64,000 nt of DNA, from positions 2,261,590 to 2,325,589 of the forward strand of contig NZ_LKAQ01000004.1 in NCBI RefSeq assembly GCF_001874525.1. The letters run 5' to 3'. How positions within the stretch are numbered: the first letter of the stretch is position 1; each line of letters begins with the position of its first letter. This document shows positions 51,246-60,333 of the stretch, in pieces. The stretch is from Pseudodesulfovibrio hydrargyri. GTDB taxonomy: Bacteria > Desulfobacterota > Desulfovibrionia > Desulfovibrionales > Desulfovibrionaceae. The notes beneath the pieces are model-generated. The model saw nothing but the letters and a program-made list of their open reading frames with translations. It searched no databases and had not been told where the DNA came from. The position numbers were made by a program, and so were the translations under genes.

Positions 51246-51935
51246 CTCGACTCCTTAACAAGCGATACGGGCCGTTCCCGGCCGCGCATGCAATAGGTAA
51301 TAATAGTGCCCGGGGATGCTGTTACCGTCACCACTCCCGGAGCGGACGCGGACGCTGTTTTCGGAGGGAAAAAGGCGTGAGCGCGTGAGGGTAAGCCTAT
51401 CCCAGCGGAATAATTTTGTACAGGGGGGATTCGGAAAATATTTGGCTACACAAGTGAATTTTGGAAGTTATGGGCGATTATAAGTGATTATCGGTTATAT
51501 CGAAAAGTTATCCACTGTTGTTAAATAGTGAACACGCCAATATAGTTAACTTTTTTCTAGAGTAAGTTTAGAAAAAAGTTTTTTCGATTTCAGGGGGATT
51601 GATTTTCGACAGCAGGGGATTGTGACGGGCGGGAAAAGGGCAGCCTTGAGGCGCAGAAAAGTGCTTACCACAAGGGTTGTCGGTTGGGAACAAAAAAGTG
51701 GCTCGCAGGGCGGTGTATTCCACAGGAAAAAGAACAATCAAACCGGGACATTTTTCAGGCTCCGGGCAAAACCCCGGCAGGTAAGGAACAGCGCTTTGTC
51801 AATACGGTTATAGCCCTTTGCGCGGATACATTTTTGTCGAATGTGGCGAACTGGCTTCTTTCTTGTCGATTGTTCATTCTGCGTGTATTGAATGGACGAT
51901 AACCATCGTACACCCTCTATCGCGAGGAGGCCCAC
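51246..51935. other. 690-bp AT-rich intergenic region with phased TTAT repeats
   Basis: No gene is supported here. AGTTAT, GATTAT, GATTAT, GGTTAT and AGTTAT occur at 51466, 51476, 51486, 51493 and 51506, mostly one helical turn apart; the last is part of TTATCCACT, one mismatch from a DnaA box. A 12-bp inverted repeat, AACTTTTTTCTA/TAGAAAAAAGTT, lies at 51548-51580. The region separates divergent genes. It could be a nrd control region bound by DnaA-type or other proteins, or an origin-like element. Confidence 0.5.
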
Positions 51936-53006
51936 ATGCAGAAGGACATGCACTTTTACGGAACCTATGCCGTGGCCCGGATAGCGGGCTTTCCTCCGCC
52001 GGAGGCGAAGGTCGTGGCCACGGCGGCCCAGTTCGTGGACGATTCCCTGCTGGCCGAGCCGGTTTCCCTGAGCGGGCAGGGGTTTCTGCTTCCCGTGGTT
52101 TCGTCCCACGGCATGTTCGAACTGGCCAAGAATTCGAACACCATCGACCAGTGGCAGGTGTGGCTGCCGTTCCACTTTCTGCCCGGGAACCAGGGCAACG
52201 ACGCGGAACGGCGGCTGATCTGCCTGTGGGGCGAGCCGGACAATCCGGTGGTCGAGGCGGTCCTGAACCTGAGCCTGGGCGAGCGGCGCAAGGCGTACGG
52301 CCTGCACCTGCTCGGCGTGGTCAGCCACGTCCTGCAGGACACCTATTCCCACTACGGGTTCTGCGGCATGGCGACGGACCGCAACCGCATCCACCAGAAG
52401 ACCCTGAGCGCCCTGAACAGGGGGTCCCTCAAGGCCTGGGTCGACGCGGTCCTTAAGCACTTCAGCGCCCGGTTCGCAGGCAGTGTGGCCGAGGAAACCC
52501 GCCTGGGCCACGCCTCGGTGGCAACCTTTCCTGATCTGCCGTACCTGAAGTGGCGGTTCAGGTACGAGGAGGCCCCGGGCCTTGATCCCGGTTATGATCT
52601 GGAGAATCGCGACAACCCCAAGTCCTACTACCGTTCGTGCACTCGGCTGCACGCCCTGTTCCGTGCGTACCGCAACGGGCTCTCGTCCATGGAAAAGGGC
52701 ACCGGGCACGCCGCCTTCGACCAGAAGACCGCGTCCGCGATCCGCGCCATCCTGGGCAAGGTCGAGCCCGAGGGCGAGAAGCGCTGCGCCCTGTGGCGAA
52801 AGCGGATCGCCGACGGTTCGCTTTTTCCGGTTTTGCCGGGGGACGAGAGCGTGGCCTACGACGTCGCGCCGTGGCGGTTCGCCGTGATGGAGAACAATGC
52901 CGGGGCCGCGCTGACCGACGCCTATCACTTCAGCCGGGCGGCGCGGCGCTACCTCGACGCGGTCCTGACCGAGATTTTGCCGGGCGCGAACTTGTTGATC
53001 GTCTAG
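51936..53006 (+). CDS. DUF6765-like protein
   Basis: The 356-aa protein starts MQKDMHFYGTYAVARIAGF and contains AAQFVDDSLL and LHLLGVVSHVLQDTYSHYGF (about 124-143), the histidine- and Asp-rich pattern of DUF6765 and of the zinc-phospholipase C/S1-P1 fold. A metal-dependent esterase-like activity is possible, but no substrate is known. It has no signal peptide. GAGGAGG precedes ATG 51936. The 3' end overlaps the opposite-strand channel gene by 4 bp. Confidence 0.75.
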   Translation: MQKDMHFYGTYAVARIAGFPPPEAKVVATAAQFVDDSLLAEPVSLSGQGFLLPVVSSHGMFELAKNSNTIDQWQVWLPFHFLPGNQGNDAERRLICLWGEPDNPVVEAVLNLSLGERRKAYGLHLLGVVSHVLQDTYSHYGFCGMATDRNRIHQKTLSALNRGSLKAWVDAVLKHFSARFAGSVAEETRLGHASVATFPDLPYLKWRFRYEEAPGLDPGYDLENRDNPKSYYRSCTRLHALFRAYRNGLSSMEKGTGHAAFDQKTASAIRAILGKVEPEGEKRCALWRKRIADGSLFPVLPGDESVAYDVAPWRFAVMENNAGAALTDAYHFSRAARRYLDAVLTEILPGANLLIV

Positions 53007-54229
53007 GAATTGGCCCGGACGTCCACCAGGGCGTTGCGCTGGTAGGCGCGCAGGCCGAACTCGGGCAGGGCGGCAAGGAGGTGGTCCATGATGTCGGACT
53101 TGATGTCCTCGTGCAGGGCCCAGGCGGTCTCGCTGGTGAAGCAGTAGATCTCGAGCGGCAGGCCGTCGTCGGCGTGGGGCTGAAGCTGGCGCACGAGCAG
53201 GGTCATGTCCTGGCGGATTTTGGGGTGGGAGCGGAGGTATTCCAGGGCGTAGCGCCGAAACAGCCCGATGTTGGTCATGCGGCGGCCGTTGAGCGGCGAG
53301 GACGGGTCCGCGCCGGAGGCCGCGTTGGCCGCGTCGATCTCCTTCTGGCGCATCTCCATGAACGGGGCCAGGTGCTGGACGGCCATGAGCCGTTTCTTGA
53401 GGGCGTCGTCCGTGAAGCGGATGGACGACTGGTCGATCATGACGGCCCGCTTTATCCTGCGCCCGCCGCTCTTGGTCATGCTCTCCCAGTTCTTGAACGG
53501 GGTGTCCAGAAATTTGAAGGTCGGGATGGCCGTGACGGTCATGTCCCAGTTCTGGACTTTGACCGTGTTCAGGGCGATGTCCACGACCGTGCCGTCCGCG
53601 TTCATGGCCGGCATCTCGATCCAGTCTCCGGTGTGGAGCAGGTCGTTGGCCGACATCTGGATGCCCGCCACCAGGGAGAGGATGGTGTCGCGGAAGACCA
53701 GCATGAGGACCGCGGTCATGGCGCCGATGCCCGAGAGCAGCCCCCACGGCGACTGGCCGAGCAGGATGGCCACCACCGAGACGCCGCCGAGCATGTAGAG
53801 GAACAGTTTGACCAGCTGGACGTACCCCTTGATGGGGCGGCGGCTGGCGACCTTGAAGGTCCGGTACAGGCCGGACAGGGCGTCGAGGAGCTTGGCCAGG
53901 ACCAGGACCACGCTCACGGCCAGGTAGGCATAGATGAGGTGGTCGAGCAGCCCCTTGAGCCCGGAGAAGAACTCCAGCCCCCAGAAGAAGACCGGGGCCG
54001 GGGCCAGGAGCGCGGCCCGGGAGAAGAACCCGGATTCGAGCAGGATGTCGTCGAACTTGCTGCGGGTGCGCCGGGCAAAGGCGCGGCCGCCGCGCACCAG
54101 CAGCCAGCGGGCCAGGAAAAAGGCGAGCAGCCCGGCGAGCAGGAGCAGGCCGGTCTTGGCCGCGAGGTCCAGGACCGGGTTGGCTTCGATGAGGGTGACG
54201 GGCAGGTCGAAGGGCAGGTCGAGATTCAC
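53003..54229 (-). CDS. Mechanosensitive channel, MscS family (YbdG-like)
   Basis: The 408-aa protein has about five N-terminal helices. The pore helix with conserved glycines and alanines lies about 170-190 (LLSGIGAMTAVLMLVFRDTILS), and the MscS beta domain follows with DLLHTGDWIEMP. A long cytosolic C-terminal domain (about 230-400) is of the YbdG/MscM size. It protects against osmotic downshock. Confidence 0.88.
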   Translation of the reverse strand: MNLDLPFDLPVTLIEANPVLDLAAKTGLLLLAGLLAFFLARWLLVRGGRAFARRTRSKFDDILLESGFFSRAALLAPAPVFFWGLEFFSGLKGLLDHLIYAYLAVSVVLVLAKLLDALSGLYRTFKVASRRPIKGYVQLVKLFLYMLGGVSVVAILLGQSPWGLLSGIGAMTAVLMLVFRDTILSLVAGIQMSANDLLHTGDWIEMPAMNADGTVVDIALNTVKVQNWDMTVTAIPTFKFLDTPFKNWESMTKSGGRRIKRAVMIDQSSIRFTDDALKKRLMAVQHLAPFMEMRQKEIDAANAASGADPSSPLNGRRMTNIGLFRRYALEYLRSHPKIRQDMTLLVRQLQPHADDGLPLEIYCFTSETAWALHEDIKSDIMDHLLAALPEFGLRAYQRNALVDVRANS

Positions 54230-54388
54230 GTGGGGCGGCTCCTTGTGCGCTTGGTCTTTCCCCCGTCTAGCAGATTCGTTGATTTTTGAGAACCTCGGGG
54301 CGCCGATTGGGCAGCCTTGTGCACCGGTTTGACAACCGGCGCGATGTCCTCCATGATTTTCGGGAAAAAATCCCGAGGGAAATCATAC

Positions 54389-55582
54389 ATGGGTTACTGG
54401 TTCATCATCGTCATGACCGTCTCCACCCTCCTGGTCCTGTACCTGGGGTGGCGGCTGATCAATCCTCTGCCGCTGGGCATCAAGCGCAAGCTCACGCTGT
54501 GGTTCCTGCTGGCACTGATCCTGTTCGGGCACCGGCTGACCTGGGTCCTGCATCGGACCAACCGCTACGAGCTGCTGGCCTGCGACACCATCGACTGGAT
54601 CGGGTTCACCTTTCTCGGGTTCATCTCCATCCTGGTGGTCTTCATGCTGGCCCGGGACATCCCCAGCCTGATCGGGCGGATGATCGCGGGGGTGAAGCGG
54701 CTGTGCACCCGGCGCAGCAAACTGCCGTACTTCATCGGCCCGGACCGTGCCCGCCGCCGCTTCCTGCTGAACGCCTCCAACGGGGTGATCATGGCCGCCG
54801 TCCTGCCCATGGCCGGTTTCGGGGTGTACAACGCCCGGCGCAAGCCCTCGGTCCTGGCCAACGACCTGCTCCTGCCCGGGCTGCCCGACGGCCTTGACGG
54901 CTTCACCATCGCCCAGATTTCCGACACCCACATCGGTCCGACCATTCGGGGCGACTGGGCTCGGCAGGTGGTGGCCGAGGTCAACGCGCTCTCGCCGGAC
55001 ATGATCGTGCACACCGGCGACATGGTGGACGGGGCCGTGGACGGGCTCAAGGCGGACGTCCAGCCCTTCGGCGAACTGCACGCCCCGCACGGGGTGTGGT
55101 TCTGCACCGGCAACCACGAGTATTATTCCGGGGTCTTCGCATGGCTCGACGAGGCCCGGCGGCTGGGCATGCGGCCTTTGGTCAACGAGCACGCGCTCAT
55201 CGACACGGGCCGGGGCAGGATCCTGCTCGGCGGGGTCACGGATCTGCGCATGGGCGGCACCGTGCCGGGCCAGGCCTCCTCGCCGGCCAAGGCCATGGCG
55301 GGCGCGCCGGACCACGACGTGTCCGTGCTCCTGGCACACGAGCCGAACTCGGTGTACGCGGCCGCCGAGGCGGGCTTCGACGTGCAGCTGTCCGGCCACA
55401 CCCACGGCGGGCAGTACTTCCCGTACAACTACGTCATTCATCTCTTCCAGACGTTTGTTAAGGGGCCCTACCTGCACGAGGATACCCAGCTGTACGTGAA
55501 CATGGGCACCGGCTACTGGGGCCCGCCCATGCGCATCGGCACCCGCCCCGAGATCACCCTGCACACCCTGCGAAAAGCCTAG
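54389..55582 (+). CDS. Metallophosphoesterase with N-terminal membrane domain (YkuE-like)
   Basis: The 397-aa protein has four membrane helices (residues 1-120) and an external calcineurin-like phosphoesterase domain with SDTHIG, VHTGDMVDG, TGNHEYY and SGHTHGGQYF, the metal-binding motifs in canonical order. A possible Tat-like RRR precedes the last helix. The start is taken as ATG 54389 (GAGGGAAA upstream) rather than 54317. It may act on lipid or nucleotide phosphates outside the cytoplasm. Confidence 0.88.
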   Translation: MGYWFIIVMTVSTLLVLYLGWRLINPLPLGIKRKLTLWFLLALILFGHRLTWVLHRTNRYELLACDTIDWIGFTFLGFISILVVFMLARDIPSLIGRMIAGVKRLCTRRSKLPYFIGPDRARRRFLLNASNGVIMAAVLPMAGFGVYNARRKPSVLANDLLLPGLPDGLDGFTIAQISDTHIGPTIRGDWARQVVAEVNALSPDMIVHTGDMVDGAVDGLKADVQPFGELHAPHGVWFCTGNHEYYSGVFAWLDEARRLGMRPLVNEHALIDTGRGRILLGGVTDLRMGGTVPGQASSPAKAMAGAPDHDVSVLLAHEPNSVYAAAEAGFDVQLSGHTHGGQYFPYNYVIHLFQTFVKGPYLHEDTQLYVNMGTGYWGPPMRIGTRPEITLHTLRKA

Positions 55583-55666
55583 CGCCGAAGGCGCATAAAT
55601 GGGATGTAAGGGTGCGAACCCTTGTCCGCCGGAGGCGAAATCACCCGACAAACGCCGCGCAGCGGC
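55582..55666 (+). repeat. Dispersed multi-hairpin repeat, copy C
   Basis: It starts GCGCCGAAGGCGC directly at the end of the phosphoesterase gene, continues with ATGGGATGTAAGGGTGCG, AACCCTT, CGCCGGAGGCGAAATCACCC, and ends GCCGCGCAGCGGC. Copy B at 33193 is very similar. Its close abutment on the stop codon suggests a role in 3'-end processing or stability. Confidence 0.8.
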
Positions 55667-55695
55667 CATCACTATCTGAATCTGATCTGTCATGA

Positions 55696-55737
55696 AAAAG
55701 AGCCGACGCCCGCGATAGCGGGCGTCGGCTCTTTTCT
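55696..55737. terminator. Bidirectional terminator between phosphoesterase and permease genes
   Basis: AAAAGAGCCGACGCCCGC (55696-55713) pairs perfectly over 18 bp with GCGGGCGTCGGCTCTTTT (55718-55735) around GATA. A and T runs on both sides suit the convergent genes. Confidence 0.93.
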
Positions 55738-55752
55738 GATTCGGGCAACCGG

Positions 55753-57102
55753 CTAGCCCAGGGTGCGCCTGCGGTTGCGTGGCCTGTCGCCGCGCATGAG
55801 CCGGACGCCGACGGCCAGGATGAGCACGGACAGGATCAGGAAGTGCAGGAACATATCCTTCTGGATGGCACCCCAGATGATGTACAGGGAACCGGCCGCG
55901 GCCAGGCAGGGGCAGGCGTAGCGGTTGAGGGCGCCGAGGTCGGTGAAGGTCTTCATGACCCAGACGTAGAGGGAGATGTAGATGACGTAGAGGAAGGCGA
56001 TGGGCAGTTCGGAGATGTCCATGAAGCTGCCCCACCAGCCCGCGAAGTTGCCGTACCAGACCACGAGCCAGAAGCAGGACAGTACGTAGCCGATCATGGC
56101 CGAGTGGGTGGTGCAGTTGTTGACCGGGTTGACCCGGCAGAAGAGGTCTGGCTTGGGGCCCAGCCCGCGCGAGGCGATGGAGAACATGCCGCGCGCCGAG
56201 CCCATGATCAGGCCGTTGAGGGTGCCCAGGCAGGAGATGATCACGAAGACCGTGAGCAGGGTGCCGCCGAGGTGTCCGAAGATGATCGAGATGACCCTCA
56301 CCGGGGCGGCGTCGCCCTGGGCCAGGACCTGGTCGTTGGTCAGGACCCCGGAGATGCCCAGGTAGTAGAGCATGTAGATGCAGACCACGCTGATGGTCCC
56401 GACCACCAGGGCGCGGGGCAGGGTCCGCTTTGCGTCCTTGAGCTCGGCGTTGATGACCGTGGCGATGATCCAGCCCTCGTAGGCAAACGCGGTGGACAGG
56501 GTGGCCAGGGCCAGTCCGCCGCCTCCGTGGGACACGGTCTTGGCCGCGACCGTGAAGTTCTGAACGGTCATGCCGTTGGTCAGCCCGGCGATGGTCCCGA
56601 CCACGGCGACCAACCCCAGGGGGATGAGCTTGACCACGGTGGAGGTCACCTGCCACCGCCCGGCCAGGACCGGCGAAAAGTAGTTGAGCAGGAAAAAGGC
56701 GGTCATGTAGCCCCAGGACAGGGGCCACAGCGCGCCTTCCACGCCCATCAGCCCCTGGGTGTAGTTGGCCGAGACCCAGGCCAGGACCGCGACCAGGGTG
56801 GGGTAGTAGATGAAGGTCATGAACCAGGCCACCAGGTACCCGGCGGTCCTGCCGTAGGCCTGTTCGAAGTAGTCCACCACGCCGTTGATCTTCTGGATGC
56901 GGGTGGCGATCTTGGAGAAGACGTAAGCGGTGACGACCATGATCGCCCCGCCGATGAGCCAGGCGAACAGGGCCGTGGGCAGGCTGCCCGCCGAGGCCTC
57001 GAGCACGTTGTCCGCCTTGAAGAATACGCCCGAGCCGATGACGATGCCCACGACCATGGCGGTCGCGGTCCAGAATCCATACTTTTTTTGTAGATTGTTC
57101 AT
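55753..57102 (-). CDS. Amino acid permease, APC superfamily
   Basis: The 449-aa protein has 12 hydrophobic helices and the APC hallmark in helix 1 (MVVGIVIGSGVFFKADNV), with conserved AYEGWIIATVINAELKDAKRTLPRAL (helices 6-7 region). It probably is a proton- or substrate-coupled amino acid uptake or exchange protein of the LAT/YkbA group; the substrate is unknown. ATG 57102 lacks a clear ribosome site. The gene is divergent from the GntR regulator, so that regulator may influence it through the shared upstream region. Confidence 0.85.
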   Translation of the reverse strand: MNNLQKKYGFWTATAMVVGIVIGSGVFFKADNVLEASAGSLPTALFAWLIGGAIMVVTAYVFSKIATRIQKINGVVDYFEQAYGRTAGYLVAWFMTFIYYPTLVAVLAWVSANYTQGLMGVEGALWPLSWGYMTAFFLLNYFSPVLAGRWQVTSTVVKLIPLGLVAVVGTIAGLTNGMTVQNFTVAAKTVSHGGGGLALATLSTAFAYEGWIIATVINAELKDAKRTLPRALVVGTISVVCIYMLYYLGISGVLTNDQVLAQGDAAPVRVISIIFGHLGGTLLTVFVIISCLGTLNGLIMGSARGMFSIASRGLGPKPDLFCRVNPVNNCTTHSAMIGYVLSCFWLVVWYGNFAGWWGSFMDISELPIAFLYVIYISLYVWVMKTFTDLGALNRYACPCLAAAGSLYIIWGAIQKDMFLHFLILSVLILAVGVRLMRGDRPRNRRRTLG

Positions 57103-57310
57103 GATGATATGGGGTCGCCCTGCGCGGGCTGTATGTGGGGGTTGCGAAAACGGCCCGTCCTTCCCGAAAACCGCACCTCCTGCGGCGACGGACCACGGAC
57201 CCCTTATCGTCCATGGGCGGTTACGTCCAGCCCTTTGGGCTCTTTTCGACGGGGTCGCCGCATTGGGATGTTCCGGGTGCTTGACTCGTGGATCAACTTG
57301 TCTTACACCC

Positions 57311-57327
57311 AATTGGTCCAACCAATT
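57311..57327. promoter_or_regulatory. Operator AATTGGTCCAACCAATT, PdhR/LldR type
   Basis: This perfect 7-3-7 palindrome is a direct match to the TTGGTnnnACCAA consensus known for the PdhR/LldR subgroup of FadR-family regulators. It ends 15 bp before the start of the gene for such a regulator (57343), in the 240-bp region divergent from the amino acid permease. It predicts autoregulation and control of the oxidase-permease genes that follow. Confidence 0.8.
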
Positions 57328-57342
57328 TTTGAGAGGCGAACA

Positions 57343-58056
57343 ATGGAAGCCAAACCCGTATGCAGAAAATGCATATCCGACGAGATCGTCAGCCAGATCA
57401 GGGAGATGATCGAGCACGGGCGGTTGCAGCCCGGAGACCGGCTGCCTGCCGAGCGCAAGCTGGCCGAACAGTTCGGCGTGTCCCGCACCACGGTGCGCGA
57501 GGGCATCAAGATCCTGTCCGAGTCCGGGTTTCTGACCAGCCGCCAGGGCGCGGGCACCTTTGTCAGCCGTCCGGACGACGGGGCTCGGGGCGGCTCGCTC
57601 ATCGACGCGGTTCTGGCCGGGAATCATGACCTCCAGGACGTATTCGAGGTGCGCAAGATGCTCGAGCCCGAGATCGCGGCCCTGGCCGCGCGCAATGGCT
57701 CGCCGGACGCCAAGACCCGGCTGGAGGCCATCCTCATGGAGCAGGAGCAGGCCATCGACGACGGCGAGAGCGGGGCGGGCATCGACCAGCGGTTCCACCA
57801 GGCCCTGGCCGAGGCGTCGGGCAATCCGGTGCTGCGCGAGATGGTCTCGGCCCTGCATGAGGGGTTCTCCCGCAGCCGGGCCGAGGAGGTCCAGTCCCCC
57901 CAGCGTCAGAAGGCCTCCCTGGCCGCCCACCGGGCCATCGTGGAGGCGGTCAGAAACGGCCACGCCATGCAGGCCGAACGGGCCATGCGGGAACATCTCG
58001 ATGAAGTTGAAAGAATCATCTTTGATAATCAAAGAGGAGCATACTCAAGGAGATAG
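57343..58056 (+). CDS. GntR/FadR-family regulator (LldR/PdhR-like)
   Basis: The 237-aa protein has a GntR HTH (LQPGDRLPAERKLAEQFGVS, about 28-47, with RTTVREGIKIL as recognition helix) and a C-terminal FCD domain (about 95-220) with Asp/His metal or effector ligands typical of lactate and pyruvate sensors. GAGAGG precedes ATG 57343. It is two bases from the FMN oxidase gene. Lactate or a related 2-hydroxyacid as the effector is inferred from the operator and neighbour. Confidence 0.9.
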   Translation: MEAKPVCRKCISDEIVSQIREMIEHGRLQPGDRLPAERKLAEQFGVSRTTVREGIKILSESGFLTSRQGAGTFVSRPDDGARGGSLIDAVLAGNHDLQDVFEVRKMLEPEIAALAARNGSPDAKTRLEAILMEQEQAIDDGESGAGIDQRFHQALAEASGNPVLREMVSALHEGFSRSRAEEVQSPQRQKASLAAHRAIVEAVRNGHAMQAERAMREHLDEVERIIFDNQRGAYSRR

Positions 58057-58058
58057 CG

Positions 58059-59075
58059 ATGAAGGAAATTAGAGACAAAGCACGTGAACTGATGAAGGGC
58101 TACTGCCGGGTCTGCAAGGTCTGCGACGGCAAGGTGTGCGCGGGCGAGGTCCCGGGCATGGGCGGCCTGGGAACGGGCGCGTCCTTCAAGGCCAACCTGG
58201 AGGCCCTGGAGGGATTCCGCCTGAACATGCGCCTGCTGCACGACGCGTCCGAGCCGGACACCTCCACGTCCCTGCTCGGCATCGACATGTCCATGCCGGT
58301 CATGGCCGCGCCCATCGGCGGCGTGTCCTTCAACATGGGCGGCGGCGTGTCCGAGGAGGACTATGCCGACGCCGTGGTCAGCGGCTGCAAGGCGGCCGGG
58401 GTCATCGGCTGCACCGGCGACGGCGTGCCGCCTCTGCTGCACGAGTCCGGGTTCGCGGCCATCGAGAAGAACGGCGGCCACGGCATCCCGTTCATCAAGC
58501 CTTGGGAGGGCGCCGAACTGGACGAGAAGCTCGAAAAGGGACGCAAGACCGGCTGTTCCATATTCGGCATGGACGTGGACGCCGCCGGGCTGATCACCCT
58601 GCGTCAGATGGGCCGTCCCGTGTCGCCCAAGCCCCTGTCCGAGCTCAAGAAGATCATCGACAAGGTCCACGGTTGGGACGCGAAGTTCATCATCAAGGGG
58701 GTCATGACCCCGGACGAGGCGGAACTGGCCGTCGAGGCGGGCGCTGACGCCATCATCGTCTCCAACCACGGCGGGCGCGTGCTCGACCACACCCCCGGCA
58801 CGGCCGAGGCCCTGCCCGACGTGGCCGAAAAGGTCCACGGCAAGATCACCATCCTGGTGGACGGCGGCATCCGCACCGGCGCGGACGTACTCAAGATGCT
58901 GGCGCTGGGTGCCGACGGCGTGCTCATCGGCCGCCCCGTGGCCGTGGCCGCCGTGGGCGGGTTGCAGGAAGGCGTCGAGCAGTACCTCGCGACCATCAAG
59001 GCCCAGCTCTCCGGAGCCATGGTCCTGACCGGCTGCAAGGACATCGCCTCCATCGACAGCAACGTCCTCTTCTAA
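58059..59075 (+). CDS. FMN-dependent alpha-hydroxy-acid oxidizing protein with N-terminal Cys cluster
   Basis: The 338-aa protein is a TIM-barrel FMN enzyme of the lactate/glycolate oxidase family. Catalytic and FMN motifs are VSNHGGRVLDHTPGT (His and Arg of the active site), LVDGGIRTGADVLKMLALGAD and VLIGRP. Unlike classical members it has Cys16, Cys19, Cys22 and Cys27 near the start (CRVCKVC, KVC), a pattern fit for an iron-sulfur or zinc site, seen also in anaerobe homologues. It likely feeds electrons from a 2-hydroxyacid to an unknown carrier. AAGGAG precedes the start. Confidence 0.85.
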   Translation: MKEIRDKARELMKGYCRVCKVCDGKVCAGEVPGMGGLGTGASFKANLEALEGFRLNMRLLHDASEPDTSTSLLGIDMSMPVMAAPIGGVSFNMGGGVSEEDYADAVVSGCKAAGVIGCTGDGVPPLLHESGFAAIEKNGGHGIPFIKPWEGAELDEKLEKGRKTGCSIFGMDVDAAGLITLRQMGRPVSPKPLSELKKIIDKVHGWDAKFIIKGVMTPDEAELAVEAGADAIIVSNHGGRVLDHTPGTAEALPDVAEKVHGKITILVDGGIRTGADVLKMLALGADGVLIGRPVAVAAVGGLQEGVEQYLATIKAQLSGAMVLTGCKDIASIDSNVLF

Positions 59076-59088
59076 GGAGCGCCGAGCC

Positions 59089-59889
59089 TTGATCACCACC
59101 TACATCCTGTACATCTGCCTCGGGGCAGTGGCCGGAGTCCTGGCCGGGTTGCTCGGCATCGGCGGAGGGCTGGTCATCGTGCCCATGCTCAACTTCGCCT
59201 TCGAGTGGCAGAACTTCCCGGTGGAGCACATCCAGCATATCGCGCTGGGCACGTCCATGGCCACGATCATCTTCACCTCCCTGTCGTCCATGCGCGCCCA
59301 CCACAAGCGCGGGGCCATCAACTACGCCGCCTTCTGGCGGCTGACGCCGGGCATCATCGTGGGCACGTACCTGGGCTCCTGGATCGCCTCGCTGCTGTCC
59401 ACCATGTTCCTGAAGATCTTCTTCGGCCTGTTCCTGTACTACGTGGCCACGCAGATGATCCTGAACATCAAGCCCAAGGCCGCCCACGAGCTGCCCGGCC
59501 AGGCCGGGACCTTCGCGGCGGGCGGCGGCATCGGCGTGTTCTCGGCCCTGGTAGGCATCGGCGGCGGCACCTTGACCGTGCCGTTCCTGTCCTGGTGCAA
59601 CCTGACCATGCACGCGGCCATCGCCACTGCGGCGGCCGTGGGGCTGCCCATCGCCCTGGCGGGCACCGCAGGGTATGTGATCAACGGCTGGTCCGTGGCC
59701 GGAATCCCCGGCCCGCACATCGGCTACGTGTACATTCCGGCCCTGCTCGGCATCATCGTGACCAGCATGCTGACAGCGCCGTTTGGCGCCAAGCTGGCCC
59801 ACAGCCTGCCCGTGACCAAGCTCAAGAAGATCTTCGCCATCCTCTTGTACCTGGTCGGCACGCGCATGCTCTGGAATGCCTTCATGTAG
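59089..59889 (+). CDS. TauE/SafE-family (DUF81) permease
   Basis: The 266-aa protein has eight hydrophobic helices and the paired GLLGIGGGLVIVPML and GIGGGTLTVPF motifs of the family, which exports or imports sulfonates, sulfite or other organic anions. The start is TTG 59089 with AAGGAGC eight bases before it. It is the third gene of the regulator-oxidase operon. Transport of lactate or a 2-hydroxyacid is possible from context but not from sequence. Confidence 0.85.
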   Translation: MITTYILYICLGAVAGVLAGLLGIGGGLVIVPMLNFAFEWQNFPVEHIQHIALGTSMATIIFTSLSSMRAHHKRGAINYAAFWRLTPGIIVGTYLGSWIASLLSTMFLKIFFGLFLYYVATQMILNIKPKAAHELPGQAGTFAAGGGIGVFSALVGIGGGTLTVPFLSWCNLTMHAAIATAAAVGLPIALAGTAGYVINGWSVAGIPGPHIGYVYIPALLGIIVTSMLTAPFGAKLAHSLPVTKLKKIFAILLYLVGTRMLWNAFM

Positions 59890-59916
59890 GCTGTTCTCCC
59901 AAACCTCCAGGTAATA

Positions 59917-59948
59917 AAAAAGGGACTGCAAATGCAGTCCCTTTTTCT
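59917..59948 (+). terminator. Terminator of the oxidase-permease operon
   Basis: AAAAAGGGACTGCA (59917-59930) and TGCAGTCCCTTTTT (59933-59946) around AA, then CTTTT. It lies 28 bp after the permease stop. Confidence 0.92.
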
Positions 59949-59974
59949 TTTATCGGAAGAGAAAATTCCACTTT

Positions 59975-60298
59975 CTACAGACCGTTCTCCCTCTGGTGGG
60001 CGTCCACGACATTGTCCACGCGGACGAGCTTTTCCTCGATCCTGCCGGGCTTGATGGTGTAGCGCGTCACGGTCCATTCGAGCTGGTCGATGAACTCCAC
60101 GTGGCCGTAGCCGTTTTCGGGCAGCAGGTCGCGAACGGCCTCGATGAAATCGTCGATCAGGATATAGTGGCCCTCGTGGTCCACGCGCAGGACGTCGCCG
60201 TCGTAGTCCACCTGCTCGAAGGGGCAGAGGTCTTTGATTTTATCCCATATTTCCGGTTTGATGCGGTGAAAGTCACCGTAGACGCGAACATCTTCCAT
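59975..60298 (-). CDS. Small conserved protein of unknown function
   Basis: The 107-aa acidic protein starts MEDVRVYGDFHRIKPEIWDK and has no recognised domain, signal or membrane segment. The reading frame has GGGAGAA upstream and a strong terminator beyond its 3' end. It is 35 bp downstream of the glycosyltransferase gene and may share its transcript. Confidence 0.7.
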   Translation of the reverse strand: MEDVRVYGDFHRIKPEIWDKIKDLCPFEQVDYDGDVLRVDHEGHYILIDDFIEAVRDLLPENGYGHVEFIDQLEWTVTRYTIKPGRIEEKLVRVDNVVDAHQRENGL

Positions 60299-60333
60299 GT
60301 TGTTTCTCCCTTGGGGAACGTGCTGGGAGTGAA

